Assembly (NCBI GenBank): GCA_029210625.1
Contig: JARGFU010000021.1
Coordinates: forward strand, 35,350 to 99,349
Direction of reading: 5' to 3'
Source of the DNA: Deltaproteobacteria bacterium
GTDB taxonomy: Bacteria; Myxococcota; Myxococcia; SLRQ01
DNA length: 64,000 bases
Below, piece after piece: positions 1 to 9,092 of the stretch. The first letter of the stretch is position 1. Every line of letters starts with the position of its first letter. The translations under genes and the position numbers were made by a program. The notes under the pieces were generated by a model. That model saw only the letters and a list, made by a program, of their open reading frames with translations, was not told the origin of the DNA and ran no database searches.

Positions 1-181
1 GCCCGGTGAAGAAGGAGGCCCAGGCGGGGAAGGTCACCGGCGGCCGGGTGCTCTCGAGCACGGCGCGCCCGCCCCGCGCGAGGAGCCCGGCCAGCGCCGG
101 CAGCTTCCCGGCCTCGAGGAGGGGATCGATGATCGCCCAGTCGGCGCCATCGAGCCCCACGAGGAGCACGCGCGCCCCCAT
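1..181 (-). CDS. Type I phosphodiesterase / nucleotide pyrophosphatase-like protein (N-terminal part)
   Basis: Only the first 60 codons lie in the window; the gene runs off the left edge. From ATG at 181 it reads MGARVLLVGLDGADW, then LPALAGLLARGG and a stretch ending in TFPAWASFFTG. This is the N-terminal pattern of alkaline-phosphatase-superfamily phosphodiesterases: a first metal-binding Asp in GLDGAD and a threonine nucleophile region just before the P-A-W-A-S-F motif. It lies 19 bp downstream of the sulfatase-like gene on the same strand, so the two are probably co-transcribed. It resembles the lipoprotein enzyme at 3276-5291. Substrate unknown. Confidence 0.75.
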   Translation of the reverse strand, partial: MGARVLLVGLDGADWAIIDPLLEAGKLPALAGLLARGGRAVLESTRPPVTFPAWASFFTG

Positions 182-200
182 CTCCGATGCCCGCGCGGCC

Positions 201-2093
201 CTACTGCACGTAGCCGAGGGCCCGCAGGTCCTCCTCGAGGGCGGCGTCGACCTCCACGGCCTCGCCGCTCTTCTTCTTCGGCGGCGGGCGGCCGGCGAGG
301 TGCCCCTCGAGCACCGACTGCAGCTCGGCGACGCGGGGATCGTCTGCGGCCAGCGGGCGCGCCTCGCCCGGATCGGCGGCGAGATCGTAGACGGCCAGCG
401 CGGGGAGCCCGTTGGGGTTGCCCTCGTTCGCCTTCACCAGCTTCAGGCCGTCCCAGTAGAGGCCGGTGAGGACCGCGCCGTCGTGATCCTCCTCCATGAG
501 CACCGGCCGCGGCTCCGGCGGGGTCTCGGCCAGGAGCGGCACGCCGTCCATCTCGGGCGGCAGCGCCACGCCGGCCAGCGCGAGCAGGGTCGGCGTCACG
601 TCGATCTGCGCGGCGGGATCGCGGCGGGTCGTGCCCCCCTGCTCTCCCCCGGCCAGGCGCACGAGGAGGGGCACCCGCACCTGCTCCTCGAAGAGGGTGC
701 GCCCGTGCCAGAAGCCTCCGTGGTCGGCGAACTCCTCCCCGTGATCGGCGGTCATCGCCACGACGGTGGTCTCGAGGAGGCCGCGCTCCTCCAGGCCCTT
801 CATCAGGTCCCCGAAGGCGGCGTCCCAGTAGGTGACCTCGCCCTGGTAGAGCCCCCGCAGGTAGGGCGCCTGGGAGATCTCGGGCTCCGGAGTCCGCACC
901 CGGGCCACGCCCTTCCCGTTCCAGGGCCGCTCCACGTAGGGGTCGTGGGGATCCATGTAGTGGACCCAGAGGAAGAAGGGGCCGTCGCCCAGCTCGTCGA
1001 CCAGCGCCAGCGCGTCCCGGGTGATCGTCGGGCCCTCACCGTAGAAGCGCTCGACGACCAGCGCGTCGGAGAGCCTCTCCTGGATCAGGCGGGCGACGTT
1101 GATGACCGAGAGGCGCTGGGCGGCGCCCTCTGCGCCCAGGGGTCGCGAGGGGGCGTGGTAACGGTAGGCCGAGAAGCCCCGCTCGAAGCCGAAGTCCGGG
1201 GCGAGGTTCACGTTGGTGACCGAGGCCGCGGTGGCGTAGCCAGCCTTCCGGAAGGCCTCGGCCAGGTTGGGCCCCTCGCTCGGCAGCGGATCGACCTTGT
1301 GCTGGACGCCGTGGCGCCCGGGCTGCTGGCCGGTGAGCAGGGTCGAGACGGCGGGCCGGGTCCAGGCGGCGTTGGCGTAGAAGTTCTCGAAGCGGACGGC
1401 CTCGGCGGCGAAGGCATCGAGGTGGGGCGTCGCCCCCTCGGGGCCGCCCCAGGGGCCGGTGCTGTCCGCCCGCAGGGTGTCGGTCACGACCAGCACGACG
1501 TTCGGCCGCACCTTGCTCGCCTGGCCCTCGGCGTCGCTGGCCGCGGCGGGGCTGCCGGCGAGGAGGGCACGCCCGAGGAGGAAGAGGCCCACGAAGAAGA
1601 CCAGGGAGGCCAGGCCCAGGGGCAGCCGGCGGGTCAGGGAGCGCACGGCGAGGGCCACCCCGAGGGCCAGGAGGGTGCCGCCGAGCAGGGCGAGCAGGGC
1701 CGCCACCGGCAGGGAGAGCCCGCCATCCCGGCTGATCCGGAAGGTGCCCAGGACCGTGAAGCCCAGGTCCGCGGCCAGGAAGGCAGAGAGGGCCCCCACC
1801 CCGCCGCGCGCGGCGAGGAAGGCGAGCAGGCGCCGCTGGGTGAGGACGCCCAGGAGGGGCAGGAGCACCATCCCCAGGCCCACGCCGGCGACCGCACCGA
1901 GGATGCCGTGCAGCCCCGCCGCGAAGACCGAGAGGCCCGCGCCCTCGGCGGCGGAGAGCCCGCCGCTCGCGATCATGGCCAGGGCCTCACCGGTGCCCGC
2001 CAGGGCGAGCCCGATGGCGCCGCCCGCGAGGGCCTCTCCGAGCGGCCGCAGCCGCTCCCGAACGCTCTTCTTCTCCACGGCTCCCTCGCTCAA
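201..2093 (-). CDS. Membrane-anchored sulfatase-like hydrolase with threonine at the nucleophile position
   Basis: About 630 residues. The first ~190 residues hold five or six hydrophobic segments. A sulfatase/phosphotransferase domain follows, with the metal motif VVTDTLRAD, the active-site stretch WTRPAVSTLLTG, HYMDPHDPY and TADHGEEFADHG. In true sulfatases the active site reads C/S-x-P-x-R and the Cys or Ser becomes formylglycine. Here the equivalents are Thr and Val, so sulfatase chemistry is doubtful; a Thr nucleophile is typical of phosphoethanolamine or phosphoglycerol transferases. The TTG start overlaps the upstream stop (TTGA); GTG at 2078, preceded by AGGGAG, is an alternative. The last gene of an envelope-lipid cluster inside the window. 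Substrate unknown. Confidence 0.85.
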   Translation of the reverse strand: MSEGAVEKKSVRERLRPLGEALAGGAIGLALAGTGEALAMIASGGLSAAEGAGLSVFAAGLHGILGAVAGVGLGMVLLPLLGVLTQRRLLAFLAARGGVGALSAFLAADLGFTVLGTFRISRDGGLSLPVAALLALLGGTLLALGVALAVRSLTRRLPLGLASLVFFVGLFLLGRALLAGSPAAASDAEGQASKVRPNVVLVVTDTLRADSTGPWGGPEGATPHLDAFAAEAVRFENFYANAAWTRPAVSTLLTGQQPGRHGVQHKVDPLPSEGPNLAEAFRKAGYATAASVTNVNLAPDFGFERGFSAYRYHAPSRPLGAEGAAQRLSVINVARLIQERLSDALVVERFYGEGPTITRDALALVDELGDGPFFLWVHYMDPHDPYVERPWNGKGVARVRTPEPEISQAPYLRGLYQGEVTYWDAAFGDLMKGLEERGLLETTVVAMTADHGEEFADHGGFWHGRTLFEEQVRVPLLVRLAGGEQGGTTRRDPAAQIDVTPTLLALAGVALPPEMDGVPLLAETPPEPRPVLMEEDHDGAVLTGLYWDGLKLVKANEGNPNGLPALAVYDLAADPGEARPLAADDPRVAELQSVLEGHLAGRPPPKKKSGEAVEVDAALEEDLRALGYVQ

Positions 2094-3193
2094 CTCTCGC
2101 CCCCGGCCGCCAGCGCCGGCTCGGGTTCGGAGAGGACCTCGTCGGTGGTCGTCGCGCCCTCGGCCTCCTCGGGGAAGATGTCGATGGCCCGCACGCCGGC
2201 CGAGAGCTCCTCGATCTGCGGGGCGTAGTCCCGGCCCCGGGTGACGAAGACCAGCCCGCCCAGCAGCGAGAAGGCCTCTCCCCCGATGAAGCCGAGGGTG
2301 CCCAGGAGGGCGGCCTGCTCCACCGGCACGCCGATCCGGGAGAGGAGGAAGACGAAGGCGCCCTCCCGCACCCCGAAGCCCGAGAAGGAGACCGGCACCA
2401 GGGTGGCGACGATCATCAGGGGCGCCACGAAGAGGATCTCCGAGGCCTTGATGTCGGCCCCCACCGCCTCGGCGGTGAAGAGGTACATGCTGGCGGTGCA
2501 GAGGTGCACCAGCACCCCGTAGAAGGTGGCGATGCCCAGCACCTTGCGCTGGTGCGCGAAGCGGCCGGCCGCCTCGGCGGCCTTGCCGATCTTGTCGCGC
2601 AGCCCGAAGAACCTCGGGACGAACCAGCGGTTGAGGGCCTCCACCGCGCCCGGCTTCACCAGGAGGAAGAAGGCCAGCCCCACCGGCACGAAGAAGACGC
2701 CGAAGAGGGAGACGAGGCCCTCGGTGGGCACGAAGCGCTGGCCGCCCGGGAGGGTGACGAGCACCAGCAGGCCCAGGGCGAAGAGGCCGATGACCTTCTC
2801 GACCAGGATGACCGCGATGCTGCGGGCGGGGGCCTTGGCGTGGCGGGCGATGTCGTAGGCGCGGTAGCCGTCGAGGCCGATGGTGCTGGGCACGACGATG
2901 CCGATGAAGCGCCCGACCAGGAAGGAGCCGATGAGGTGCCGCAGGGGCACCTCGAGATCCTGCCCCCGCAGGAGCCAGCGCCAACGAAGGATGGCCGAGA
3001 AGATCCCGGTCCCCTTCACCAGCATGACCGGAACGAGCCAGAGCAGGTTGGCCGCCGCCCAGGTGGCCTCGAGCTTGTCGAGGTCCAGCTTGCGGGCGAG
3101 CAGCACCAGGATGCCGATGGAGAGCGCGAGCTTGAGCCCGCTGAACGCCACCTTACGCAGCCTGCTTCCCTTTGTTGCTTTCATGGCAGCCAT
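2090..3193 (-). CDS. Lysylphosphatidylglycerol synthase TM-region / UPF0104 family membrane protein
   Basis: A 367-residue polytopic inner-membrane protein with a basic N-terminus and about eight hydrophobic segments. It has the family features RWRWLL, GSFLVGRFIGIVVPSTIGLDGYRAYD and a later PVSFSGFGVREGAF stretch. This family is homologous to the transmembrane flippase half of MprF and to AglD-type proteins, and usually moves or modifies lipid-linked substrates. There is no catalytic aminoacyl-transferase domain. Its stop overlaps the start of the sulfatase-like gene, so the two are translationally coupled. A second ATG at 3184 is possible. A lipid or lipid-linked sugar substrate is inference from neighbours. 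Confidence 0.8.
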   Translation of the reverse strand: MAAMKATKGSRLRKVAFSGLKLALSIGILVLLARKLDLDKLEATWAAANLLWLVPVMLVKGTGIFSAILRWRWLLRGQDLEVPLRHLIGSFLVGRFIGIVVPSTIGLDGYRAYDIARHAKAPARSIAVILVEKVIGLFALGLLVLVTLPGGQRFVPTEGLVSLFGVFFVPVGLAFFLLVKPGAVEALNRWFVPRFFGLRDKIGKAAEAAGRFAHQRKVLGIATFYGVLVHLCTASMYLFTAEAVGADIKASEILFVAPLMIVATLVPVSFSGFGVREGAFVFLLSRIGVPVEQAALLGTLGFIGGEAFSLLGGLVFVTRGRDYAPQIEELSAGVRAIDIFPEEAEGATTTDEVLSEPEPALAAGGES

Positions 3194-3199
3194 GCTAAG

Positions 3200-3234
3200 A
3201 GCGTATCGCTAAATGTTCGGTGATCCCCTGTCAA
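3200..3234 (-). promoter_or_regulatory. Promoter candidates for the UPF0104/sulfatase-like operon
   Basis: A consensus -35 TTGACA (3234-3229, minus strand) is followed after 17 nt by TAGCGA (3211-3206), a weak -10. A second box, TACGCT (3205-3200), lies exactly 6 nt before the ATG at 3193 and would give a leaderless transcript. The start has no Shine-Dalgarno sequence, which favours the second reading. Confidence 0.4.
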
Positions 3235-3275
3235 GCAATCACCGGATCCGACCCACCATTCCCGGAGTGCTGAAA

Positions 3276-5291
3276 ATGCGCCTTTGCGGGCTTCTCTGCG
3301 CCCTGATCCTCACCGCGACCCTCTCCGGTTGCCCGGACGATGCACCTGCGCCCTCCCCTGCGCCAGCGCCCACCCCGGCGAAGGAGGCCCCCGAGGCCGC
3401 CCCGGCCGCCGGCGGCCCCTCACGAGTGATCGTGCTGGGCTTCGACGGCGTGGATCCCGATCTGGTCCAGAAGTGGATGGACGCCGGCCGCCTGCCGCAC
3501 CTGAAGGCCCTCTCCGAGCGCGGCACCTTCGCCCGGCTGCAGTCCACCACCCCGCCCCAGTCCCCGGTGGCCTGGGCGACCTTCGCGTCGGGCCTCGAGC
3601 CGGGCGGGCACGGCATCTTCGACTTCATCGCCCGGAACCCCAAGACCTATCTGCCCTCGGTGGCCACGGTGAAGGTGAGCCGCCCCGAGGTGAAGAAGGG
3701 TCACCTCGAGCACGCCCTCGAGGGCGAGAACCTGCGCAGCGGCCCCTCCTTCTGGCAGACCGCCGGCAAGGCGGGGGTCCCCGGCTCGATCCTCTTCGTG
3801 CCCTACAGCTTCCCCCCCGACGGCGTCGAGGAGATGCGGGTCATCTCCGGCCTGGGCACCCCGGATCTGCGGGGCACCAACTCCTCCTTCCAGTACCTGG
3901 CCTCCGAGACCTTCCCGGGGGGCAAGAAGGCCGGCCTGACCAGCGGCGGCGTCTTCGAGAAGGTCCTCAGCGAGGGCAAGGGCACCTTCCGCGGCAACCT
4001 GCGGGGCGCCTCCCTCACGGTCGACGGCCGCAGCCAGAGCCTGGACTTCCCCCTCACCGTCGCGCAGGGCGCGGACGGGCTGGAGCTCGCCTTCCCCGAG
4101 GGCCACGCCGAGGCGGTCAAGGTGAAGCGGGGGGAGTGGAGCGAGACCATCACCCTGAAGCTCTCCCCGGTGCCCGGGACCACCTGGTCGGCCACCACCC
4201 GCGCCTACCCCGTGCCCGACGCCAGCGATCCCCTGGCCCTCTACTTCCTGCCCGTCTCGGCCGATCCCCGGACGCCCCCCTTCGCCGTCTCGACGCCCAT
4301 GGGCTTCGCCGGCGAGCTGGCCGCGGCCGCGGGCGCCCCCTTCAAGACCGTGGGCTGGGTCCACGAGACCTCGGGCCTCTCCACCGAGGCCCTCGACGGC
4401 CAGGGCTTCCTCCTCGACCTCCACGCCACCATGGAGGCCCGCCGGAAGATCCTCCACGCGGTCCTCGACCAGCCCCACGATCGGCTCACCGTCGCCGCCT
4501 TCACCGCCACCGACCGCGTGGCGCACATGTTCTACCGGCTCTTCGACGAGAAGCACCCGCGCTTCGAGAAGGCGCTGGCGGACCGCCACGGCAAGGCCAT
4601 CCAGGAGACCTACGAGAAGATGGACGCCATCGTGGGTGAGGTCGTCGCCCGCCTGCCGGCGGACGCGACCCTGCTCATCGTCAGCGACCACGGCTTCCAC
4701 TCCTTCCGCCGGGGCGTGAACCTCAACCGCTGGCTGGTGGAGAAGGGCTACCAGACCCTGAAGAAGGGCGCCCCGGAGGGCCGCGACTTCTTCCGGGACG
4801 TCGACTGGTCGAAGACGCGGGCCTACGCCGTGGGCACCGGCCAGATCTGGCTGAACCTCGCGGGCCGGGAGAAGAAGGGCATCGTAGCCGCCGACGAGGC
4901 CGCCGCGCTGGCCCGGGAGATCGCCGAGGCCCTCGCCACCCTGCGCGACGGGGACGATCCCCTCCATGTCGTCCAGGCCGTGCACCTGGCCGAGAACACC
5001 TACAGCGGCGAGCACCGCGCCGACGCCCCGGACCTCACCGTCTCCTTCGCGGAGGGGTATCGCACCGGCTGGGGCTCGATCCTCGGCGGCGCCCCGAAGG
5101 CGCTCATCGAGGACAACCTGCGCAAGTGGTCGGGCGACCACGCCGCCTCCGACCCGAAGGACACCGAGGGCTTCCTCGTCTCGAACCGGAAGATCACCGC
5201 CGAGAAGCCGGCGATCCTCGACGTGGCCCCGACCGTCCTGCACCTGCTGGGCGTGGACAATCAGCTCCCCGGGAAGGTCTGGCTGCCCTAG
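3276..5291 (+). CDS. Lipoprotein type I phosphodiesterase / nucleotide pyrophosphatase
   Basis: A 671-residue exported lipoprotein. The start is ATG 3276 because GGAG lies about 9 nt upstream and the protein then begins with a short basic signal peptide ending in the lipobox LSGC. A proline/alanine-rich linker leads into an alkaline-phosphatase-superfamily domain: VIVLGFDGVDPD (metal Asp), STTPPQSPVAWATFASG (Thr nucleophile region), TATDRVAHMFYR and VSDHGFHSF (metal Asp/His). Proteins of this kind cleave phosphodiesters in nucleotides or lipids in the periplasm or at the outer membrane. It is divergent from the UPF0104/sulfatase-like pair and related to the partial gene at 1-181. The real substrate cannot be read from sequence. 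Confidence 0.88.
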   Translation: MRLCGLLCALILTATLSGCPDDAPAPSPAPAPTPAKEAPEAAPAAGGPSRVIVLGFDGVDPDLVQKWMDAGRLPHLKALSERGTFARLQSTTPPQSPVAWATFASGLEPGGHGIFDFIARNPKTYLPSVATVKVSRPEVKKGHLEHALEGENLRSGPSFWQTAGKAGVPGSILFVPYSFPPDGVEEMRVISGLGTPDLRGTNSSFQYLASETFPGGKKAGLTSGGVFEKVLSEGKGTFRGNLRGASLTVDGRSQSLDFPLTVAQGADGLELAFPEGHAEAVKVKRGEWSETITLKLSPVPGTTWSATTRAYPVPDASDPLALYFLPVSADPRTPPFAVSTPMGFAGELAAAAGAPFKTVGWVHETSGLSTEALDGQGFLLDLHATMEARRKILHAVLDQPHDRLTVAAFTATDRVAHMFYRLFDEKHPRFEKALADRHGKAIQETYEKMDAIVGEVVARLPADATLLIVSDHGFHSFRRGVNLNRWLVEKGYQTLKKGAPEGRDFFRDVDWSKTRAYAVGTGQIWLNLAGREKKGIVAADEAAALAREIAEALATLRDGDDPLHVVQAVHLAENTYSGEHRADAPDLTVSFAEGYRTGWGSILGGAPKALIEDNLRKWSGDHAASDPKDTEGFLVSNRKITAEKPAILDVAPTVLHLLGVDNQLPGKVWLP

Positions 5292-5297
5292 AGGCGC

Positions 5298-5393
5298 GAC
5301 AGGAACACCCGCTGAGGCTGACGCGGATGCCGACGGCGGACAACTGAGGCCATCTCAGCCTCAGCATCCGCCTCAGCGGCTTTTCCTTTCGGC
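5298..5393. repeat. Hexamer-built hairpin repeat between convergent genes (copy 1)
   Basis: This fills the whole gap between the lipoprotein phosphodiesterase and topA. It starts with GACAGGAACACCCGCTGAGG and ends with CTCAGCGGCTTTTCCTTTCGGC. The arms are complementary and made of degenerate 6-bp units (GAGGCT, GACGCG, GATGCC and complements). Copy 2 at 13879-13980 shares both ends and the arrangement. The long stem with a T-rich flank should act as a terminator in both directions. Its right end stops at the last base before the topA stop codon. Confidence 0.8.
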
Positions 5394-7808
5394 CTACGAC
5401 TCCTCGTCGTCGAGGGTGCGCTTGTACCCGCACTCCTTGTCGGAGCAGGCCACGTAGCGCCCGTCCTTCTTGCTGTACTTCTGCAGGAGGAAGGGCTTCT
5501 GGCACTGGGGGCAGGCCTCGGGCAGGGGCCGATCCCAGAGGGCGTTGGTGCAGTCGGGGTAGGCGCTGCAGCCGAAGAAGGTCCGCCCGCGCTTGCTGCG
5601 CCGCTCGGTGAAGTAGCCCTTGCCGCACTCGGGGCAGTCCACGCCCACCGAGAGGGGCTTGCTCGACTTGCACTCGGGGTAGCCGGTGCAGGCCATGAAG
5701 CGGCCGAAGCGGCCCCGCTTGATGACCATCGGCCGCCCGCACTTGTCGCAGCTCTCTTCGGTCTCCTCATCGCCGAGGAGCTCGATCTTGCCGTCCACCT
5801 CGCGGAAGTCGCCGGTGTTGCGGCAGTCGGGGTAGCCGCTGCAGGCGAGGAAGCGGCCGTTGCGCCCCCACTTGATGACCATCGCGGACTGGCACTTCTC
5901 GCAGACGAGGTCGGTCGGCGTCTCCTCCGCCTTGACGTCCCGCATCTCCTTCTCGGCCTTCTCGAGGGTGACCTTGAAGTTGCCGTAGAAGTCACCGAGG
6001 ACCTTCTGCCAGTCGGCCTTCCCCTCCTCGACGCCGTCGAGGTCGTCCTCGAGCTTGGCGGTGAAGGTCGCGTCCATCACCCGCGGGAAGCTCTCGACGA
6101 GCAGCTCGGTGACGAGGTTCCCCAGCTCGGTGGGGTGGAAGCGGCTCTCGACCTTCTTGACGTACTCCTTGCTCTGGATCGTCGAGAGGATCGCGGCGTA
6201 GGTCGAGGGGCGGCCGATGCCCTTCTCCTCCAGCTCCTTGACCAGGGAGGCCTCGGAGAAGCGCGGCGGCGGCTGGGTGAAGTGCTGGTCCGGGGTCACG
6301 CCCTGGGCGGCCACGCTGCTCCCCACCTGCAGGGCGGGGATCTCGCCGGTGACCTCGGAGGCGTCGGCCTCCTCCCGCTCCTCGCGGGCGGTGTCCTCCT
6401 CGGTGCGCTCGCCGTAGGCGGCCAGCCAGCCCGGGAAGCGCAGCTGCGAGCCGGCCGCGGTGAGCAGCAGGCGGCCGGCGGCGATCTCGAGGCGGCGCTG
6501 GTCGTAGACCGCCGGGTTCATCTGGCAGGCGACGAAGCGCTTCCAGATGAGCTCGTAGAGGCGGAAGAGGTCGCGATCGAGGAAGCGCTTCACCTTCTCC
6601 GGCGGGTACTCGAGGGAGGTCGGGCGGATCGCCTCGTGCGCGTCCTGGGCCTTCTTGCCCCGCTTGTAGACGTTCGGCTTCTCGGGCACCGAGTCGTCCC
6701 CGTAGGTCTTCTCGATGTAGGTGCGCACGTCGCCCACCGCGTCATCGGAGAGGCGGGTGGAGTCGGTACGCATGTAGGTGATGAGGCCGACCGCGCCCTC
6801 TTCGCCCAGCTCGATGCCCTCGTAGAGGCGCTGGGCCAGGGTCATGGTCTTCTTCGCGGTGAAGCGCAGGCGGTTGCTCGCCTCCTGCTGGAGGGTCGAG
6901 GTGATGAAGGGGGCCGGCGCCTTGCGGCGGCGCTCGGTCTCCTTGAGGCCCTCGACCTTCAGCTTGGCCTTCTCGATCTCCGCGACCAGGGCCCGGGCGG
7001 TCTGCTCGTCGTGGATCTCGGCCTTGTTGCCGTCGATCTTGGCCAGCCGGGCGGTGAAGGCCGGCGGCACCTCGCCCATGAGGCGAGCGTCGATGGTCCA
7101 GTACTCCTGCGACTTGAAGGCCTGGATCTCCTGCTCGCGCTCGACCACCAGCCGCACGGCCACGGACTGCACCCGGCCGGCGGAGAGGCCCCGGCGCACC
7201 TTGCGCCAGAGCAGCGGAGAGATCTGGTAGCCCACCAGCCGGTCGAGGATGCGGCGGGCCTGCTGGGAGTTGTACTTGTCGGCGTCGAGCTCGAGGGGCT
7301 CGTCGATGGCGGCCTGCACGGCCCGCTTGGTGATCTCGTTGAAGAGCACCCGCACCACCCGCGGCCCATCGACGGCCGGCGCCTCGTCCTTCACCGTCTT
7401 GGCGGGGTCCGACTTCTTGGCCGTCTTCTTCTTGGCCGCATTCTTGGTGGTCTTCTTGGTGGCCTTCTTCTTGACCTTCTTCTTGCCGAGCGACTTGCCG
7501 ACGATGCCCTCGAGCTCCTCGGCGATGTGCCAGGCGATGGCCTCTCCCTCCCGATCGGGGTCGGGGGCCAGGAAGACGCGCTCGGCCTCGCGGGCGGCCT
7601 TCTTGATCTCCTGCAGCACCTTCCCCTTGCCGCGGATGACCGTATAAGCGGGGACGAAGGCCCCCTCTTCGATCTCGACCCCGAAGCTGGACTTGGGCAG
7701 GTCCTTCACGTGGCCCACCGAGGCCTTCACGGTGAAGTCCTTGCCCAGATACTTCTTGATGGTTCGAGCCTTGGCGGGTGACTCGACCACGACGAGATAG
7801 CGACTCAC
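5394..7808 (-). CDS. topA: DNA topoisomerase I
   Basis: An 804-residue type IA topoisomerase that relaxes negative supercoils. The Toprim domain starts at residue 4 (VVVESPAKARTIKKYLG) with acidic motif APDPDREGEA near residue 81. The catalytic tyrosine is Tyr345 in GLITYMRTDSTRLS. Four zinc-binding C4 modules lie in the last ~170 residues. Residues ~105-148 are a lysine/alanine/threonine-rich insert inside the Toprim domain, absent from the E. coli enzyme. Start is GTG, with GGGGAG about 11 nt upstream. It lies 25 bp behind dprA on the same strand, a common pairing in bacteria. Confidence 0.97.
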   Translation of the reverse strand: MSRYLVVVESPAKARTIKKYLGKDFTVKASVGHVKDLPKSSFGVEIEEGAFVPAYTVIRGKGKVLQEIKKAAREAERVFLAPDPDREGEAIAWHIAEELEGIVGKSLGKKKVKKKATKKTTKNAAKKKTAKKSDPAKTVKDEAPAVDGPRVVRVLFNEITKRAVQAAIDEPLELDADKYNSQQARRILDRLVGYQISPLLWRKVRRGLSAGRVQSVAVRLVVEREQEIQAFKSQEYWTIDARLMGEVPPAFTARLAKIDGNKAEIHDEQTARALVAEIEKAKLKVEGLKETERRRKAPAPFITSTLQQEASNRLRFTAKKTMTLAQRLYEGIELGEEGAVGLITYMRTDSTRLSDDAVGDVRTYIEKTYGDDSVPEKPNVYKRGKKAQDAHEAIRPTSLEYPPEKVKRFLDRDLFRLYELIWKRFVACQMNPAVYDQRRLEIAAGRLLLTAAGSQLRFPGWLAAYGERTEEDTAREEREEADASEVTGEIPALQVGSSVAAQGVTPDQHFTQPPPRFSEASLVKELEEKGIGRPSTYAAILSTIQSKEYVKKVESRFHPTELGNLVTELLVESFPRVMDATFTAKLEDDLDGVEEGKADWQKVLGDFYGNFKVTLEKAEKEMRDVKAEETPTDLVCEKCQSAMVIKWGRNGRFLACSGYPDCRNTGDFREVDGKIELLGDEETEESCDKCGRPMVIKRGRFGRFMACTGYPECKSSKPLSVGVDCPECGKGYFTERRSKRGRTFFGCSAYPDCTNALWDRPLPEACPQCQKPFLLQKYSKKDGRYVACSDKECGYKRTLDDEES

Positions 7809-7833
7809 TTGAACGATACTCCCCTGGTGCTTG

Positions 7834-9042
7834 CTAGATCGATGGATGGGAGGTGGGACGGAGGACGTAGGCCCCGCTCACCCGCTGCGCCAGTCCTCCC
7901 ACCTCCAGCTCGGTGAGGGCGCCGGCCACCACCGAGGGAGAGAGGGAGAGGGCCGCGGCGAGCTCGTCGAGGCTGCGGCCCTCCGGGCCGAGCACGGCGA
8001 GGACCCGGCTCGCGAGGGGCGAGATGGGAAGCTGCGCCCCCATGGCGAGGGCCCCCTGGGCGCCCTGACTGGCGCGGGCCTGGAGGTACTCGGCGAGGTG
8101 CCCGCCGTCGACGATGTCGCCGCCCCAGGCGACGAGGTTCTCGAGGAGGTGCCAGGGCTCGAGCACCGCCAGGGCGCCCTCCACCAGCAGCTGGTTCGGG
8201 CCGGAGGAGAGCCGCCGCCGGGGATCGCCGGGGACGGCGCAGACGCCCCGCTCCTGAGCCTCGGCCAGGCGCGCGGTGATCAGGGCGCCCGAGCCGGGCG
8301 CCGCGGCCACCACCGTCACCAGGTCGGAGAGGCCCGAGATGATGCGGTTGCGCCGGGGGAAGTGCCCCCGCTTCGGGCCCGTGCCGGGGGCGTGCTCGCT
8401 CACCAGCGCGCCCCGCGCCTCGAGGATCTCCTCGAAGAGCGCGCGGTGCTGGCGCGGGTAGGCCTGGTCCACGCCGGTGCCGAGGACCGCCACCGTGTGG
8501 CCGCCGGCCTCGAGGGCGCCGCGGTGGGCCTGGCCGTCGACGCCGGCGGCGCCGCCCGAGATCACCGAGACCCCGGCCTCGGCCAGCCCGGCGGCGAGCT
8601 GGTGGGCCTGCTCGCGGGCCAGTCCGTCGGCGCGCCGAGCGCCCACGAGCGACGCGGAGAAGGAGAGCTCGAGGGTCGTCAGCTCGCCCCGCACCCAGAG
8701 GAGGGAGGGCGGCCGGGCAGTCTGGCCCACCGAGGCGGCGTCGCGGAGCGAGGAGAGCCGGGTGGGCCAGCCGGGATCGGTCGCGCAGAGCAGCCGCGCC
8801 CCGCAGGCCTCGGCGGCCCGGCGCACGGCCTGGAGGTGGTCCCCCAGGTCGCTCACCTGCCGCAGGGGCGAGCCCGCCCCGGCCGAGAGCCCGTCCAGGG
8901 CGTCGGCGACCTCGACGAGCCGCAGGTCCGCCGCCAGGGCGTAGCTGCGGAAGACGGCCTTGAGGCCATCGAGGGTGCGATCGCCGACCCCGGGGAGGGA
9001 GGCGAAGGCGATGTGGGCATCGATCTCGGTCCAGCGGCTCAT
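7834..9042 (-). CDS. dprA: DNA-processing protein DprA
   Basis: A 402-residue DprA/Smf protein, which protects incoming single-stranded DNA and loads RecA during transformation. The Rossmann-like core shows ALVGARRAD, SGGAAGVDGQAHRGAL, VAVLGTGVDQAYPRQH, FPRRNRIISGLSD and GSGALITARLAEA. A winged-helix-like tail follows. The start is ATG 9042; an earlier in-frame codon at 9072 lies within the -10 to start interval of the promoter at 9093-9122. It precedes topA with 25 bp between. No other competence gene is seen here. Confidence 0.93.
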   Translation of the reverse strand: MSRWTEIDAHIAFASLPGVGDRTLDGLKAVFRSYALAADLRLVEVADALDGLSAGAGSPLRQVSDLGDHLQAVRRAAEACGARLLCATDPGWPTRLSSLRDAASVGQTARPPSLLWVRGELTTLELSFSASLVGARRADGLAREQAHQLAAGLAEAGVSVISGGAAGVDGQAHRGALEAGGHTVAVLGTGVDQAYPRQHRALFEEILEARGALVSEHAPGTGPKRGHFPRRNRIISGLSDLVTVVAAAPGSGALITARLAEAQERGVCAVPGDPRRRLSSGPNQLLVEGALAVLEPWHLLENLVAWGGDIVDGGHLAEYLQARASQGAQGALAMGAQLPISPLASRVLAVLGPEGRSLDELAAALSLSPSVVAGALTELEVGGLAQRVSGAYVLRPTSHPSI

Positions 9043-9092
9043 GTTCGATTTCTCTCGCCTCGCGGCGCTCACGCCTCGGGCGAAGGCGCGAG

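Noticed and set aside
6..2228. A 740-codon open frame on the plus strand
   Set aside because: Antisense to the sulfatase-like and UPF0104 genes, low-complexity composition and no family signal.
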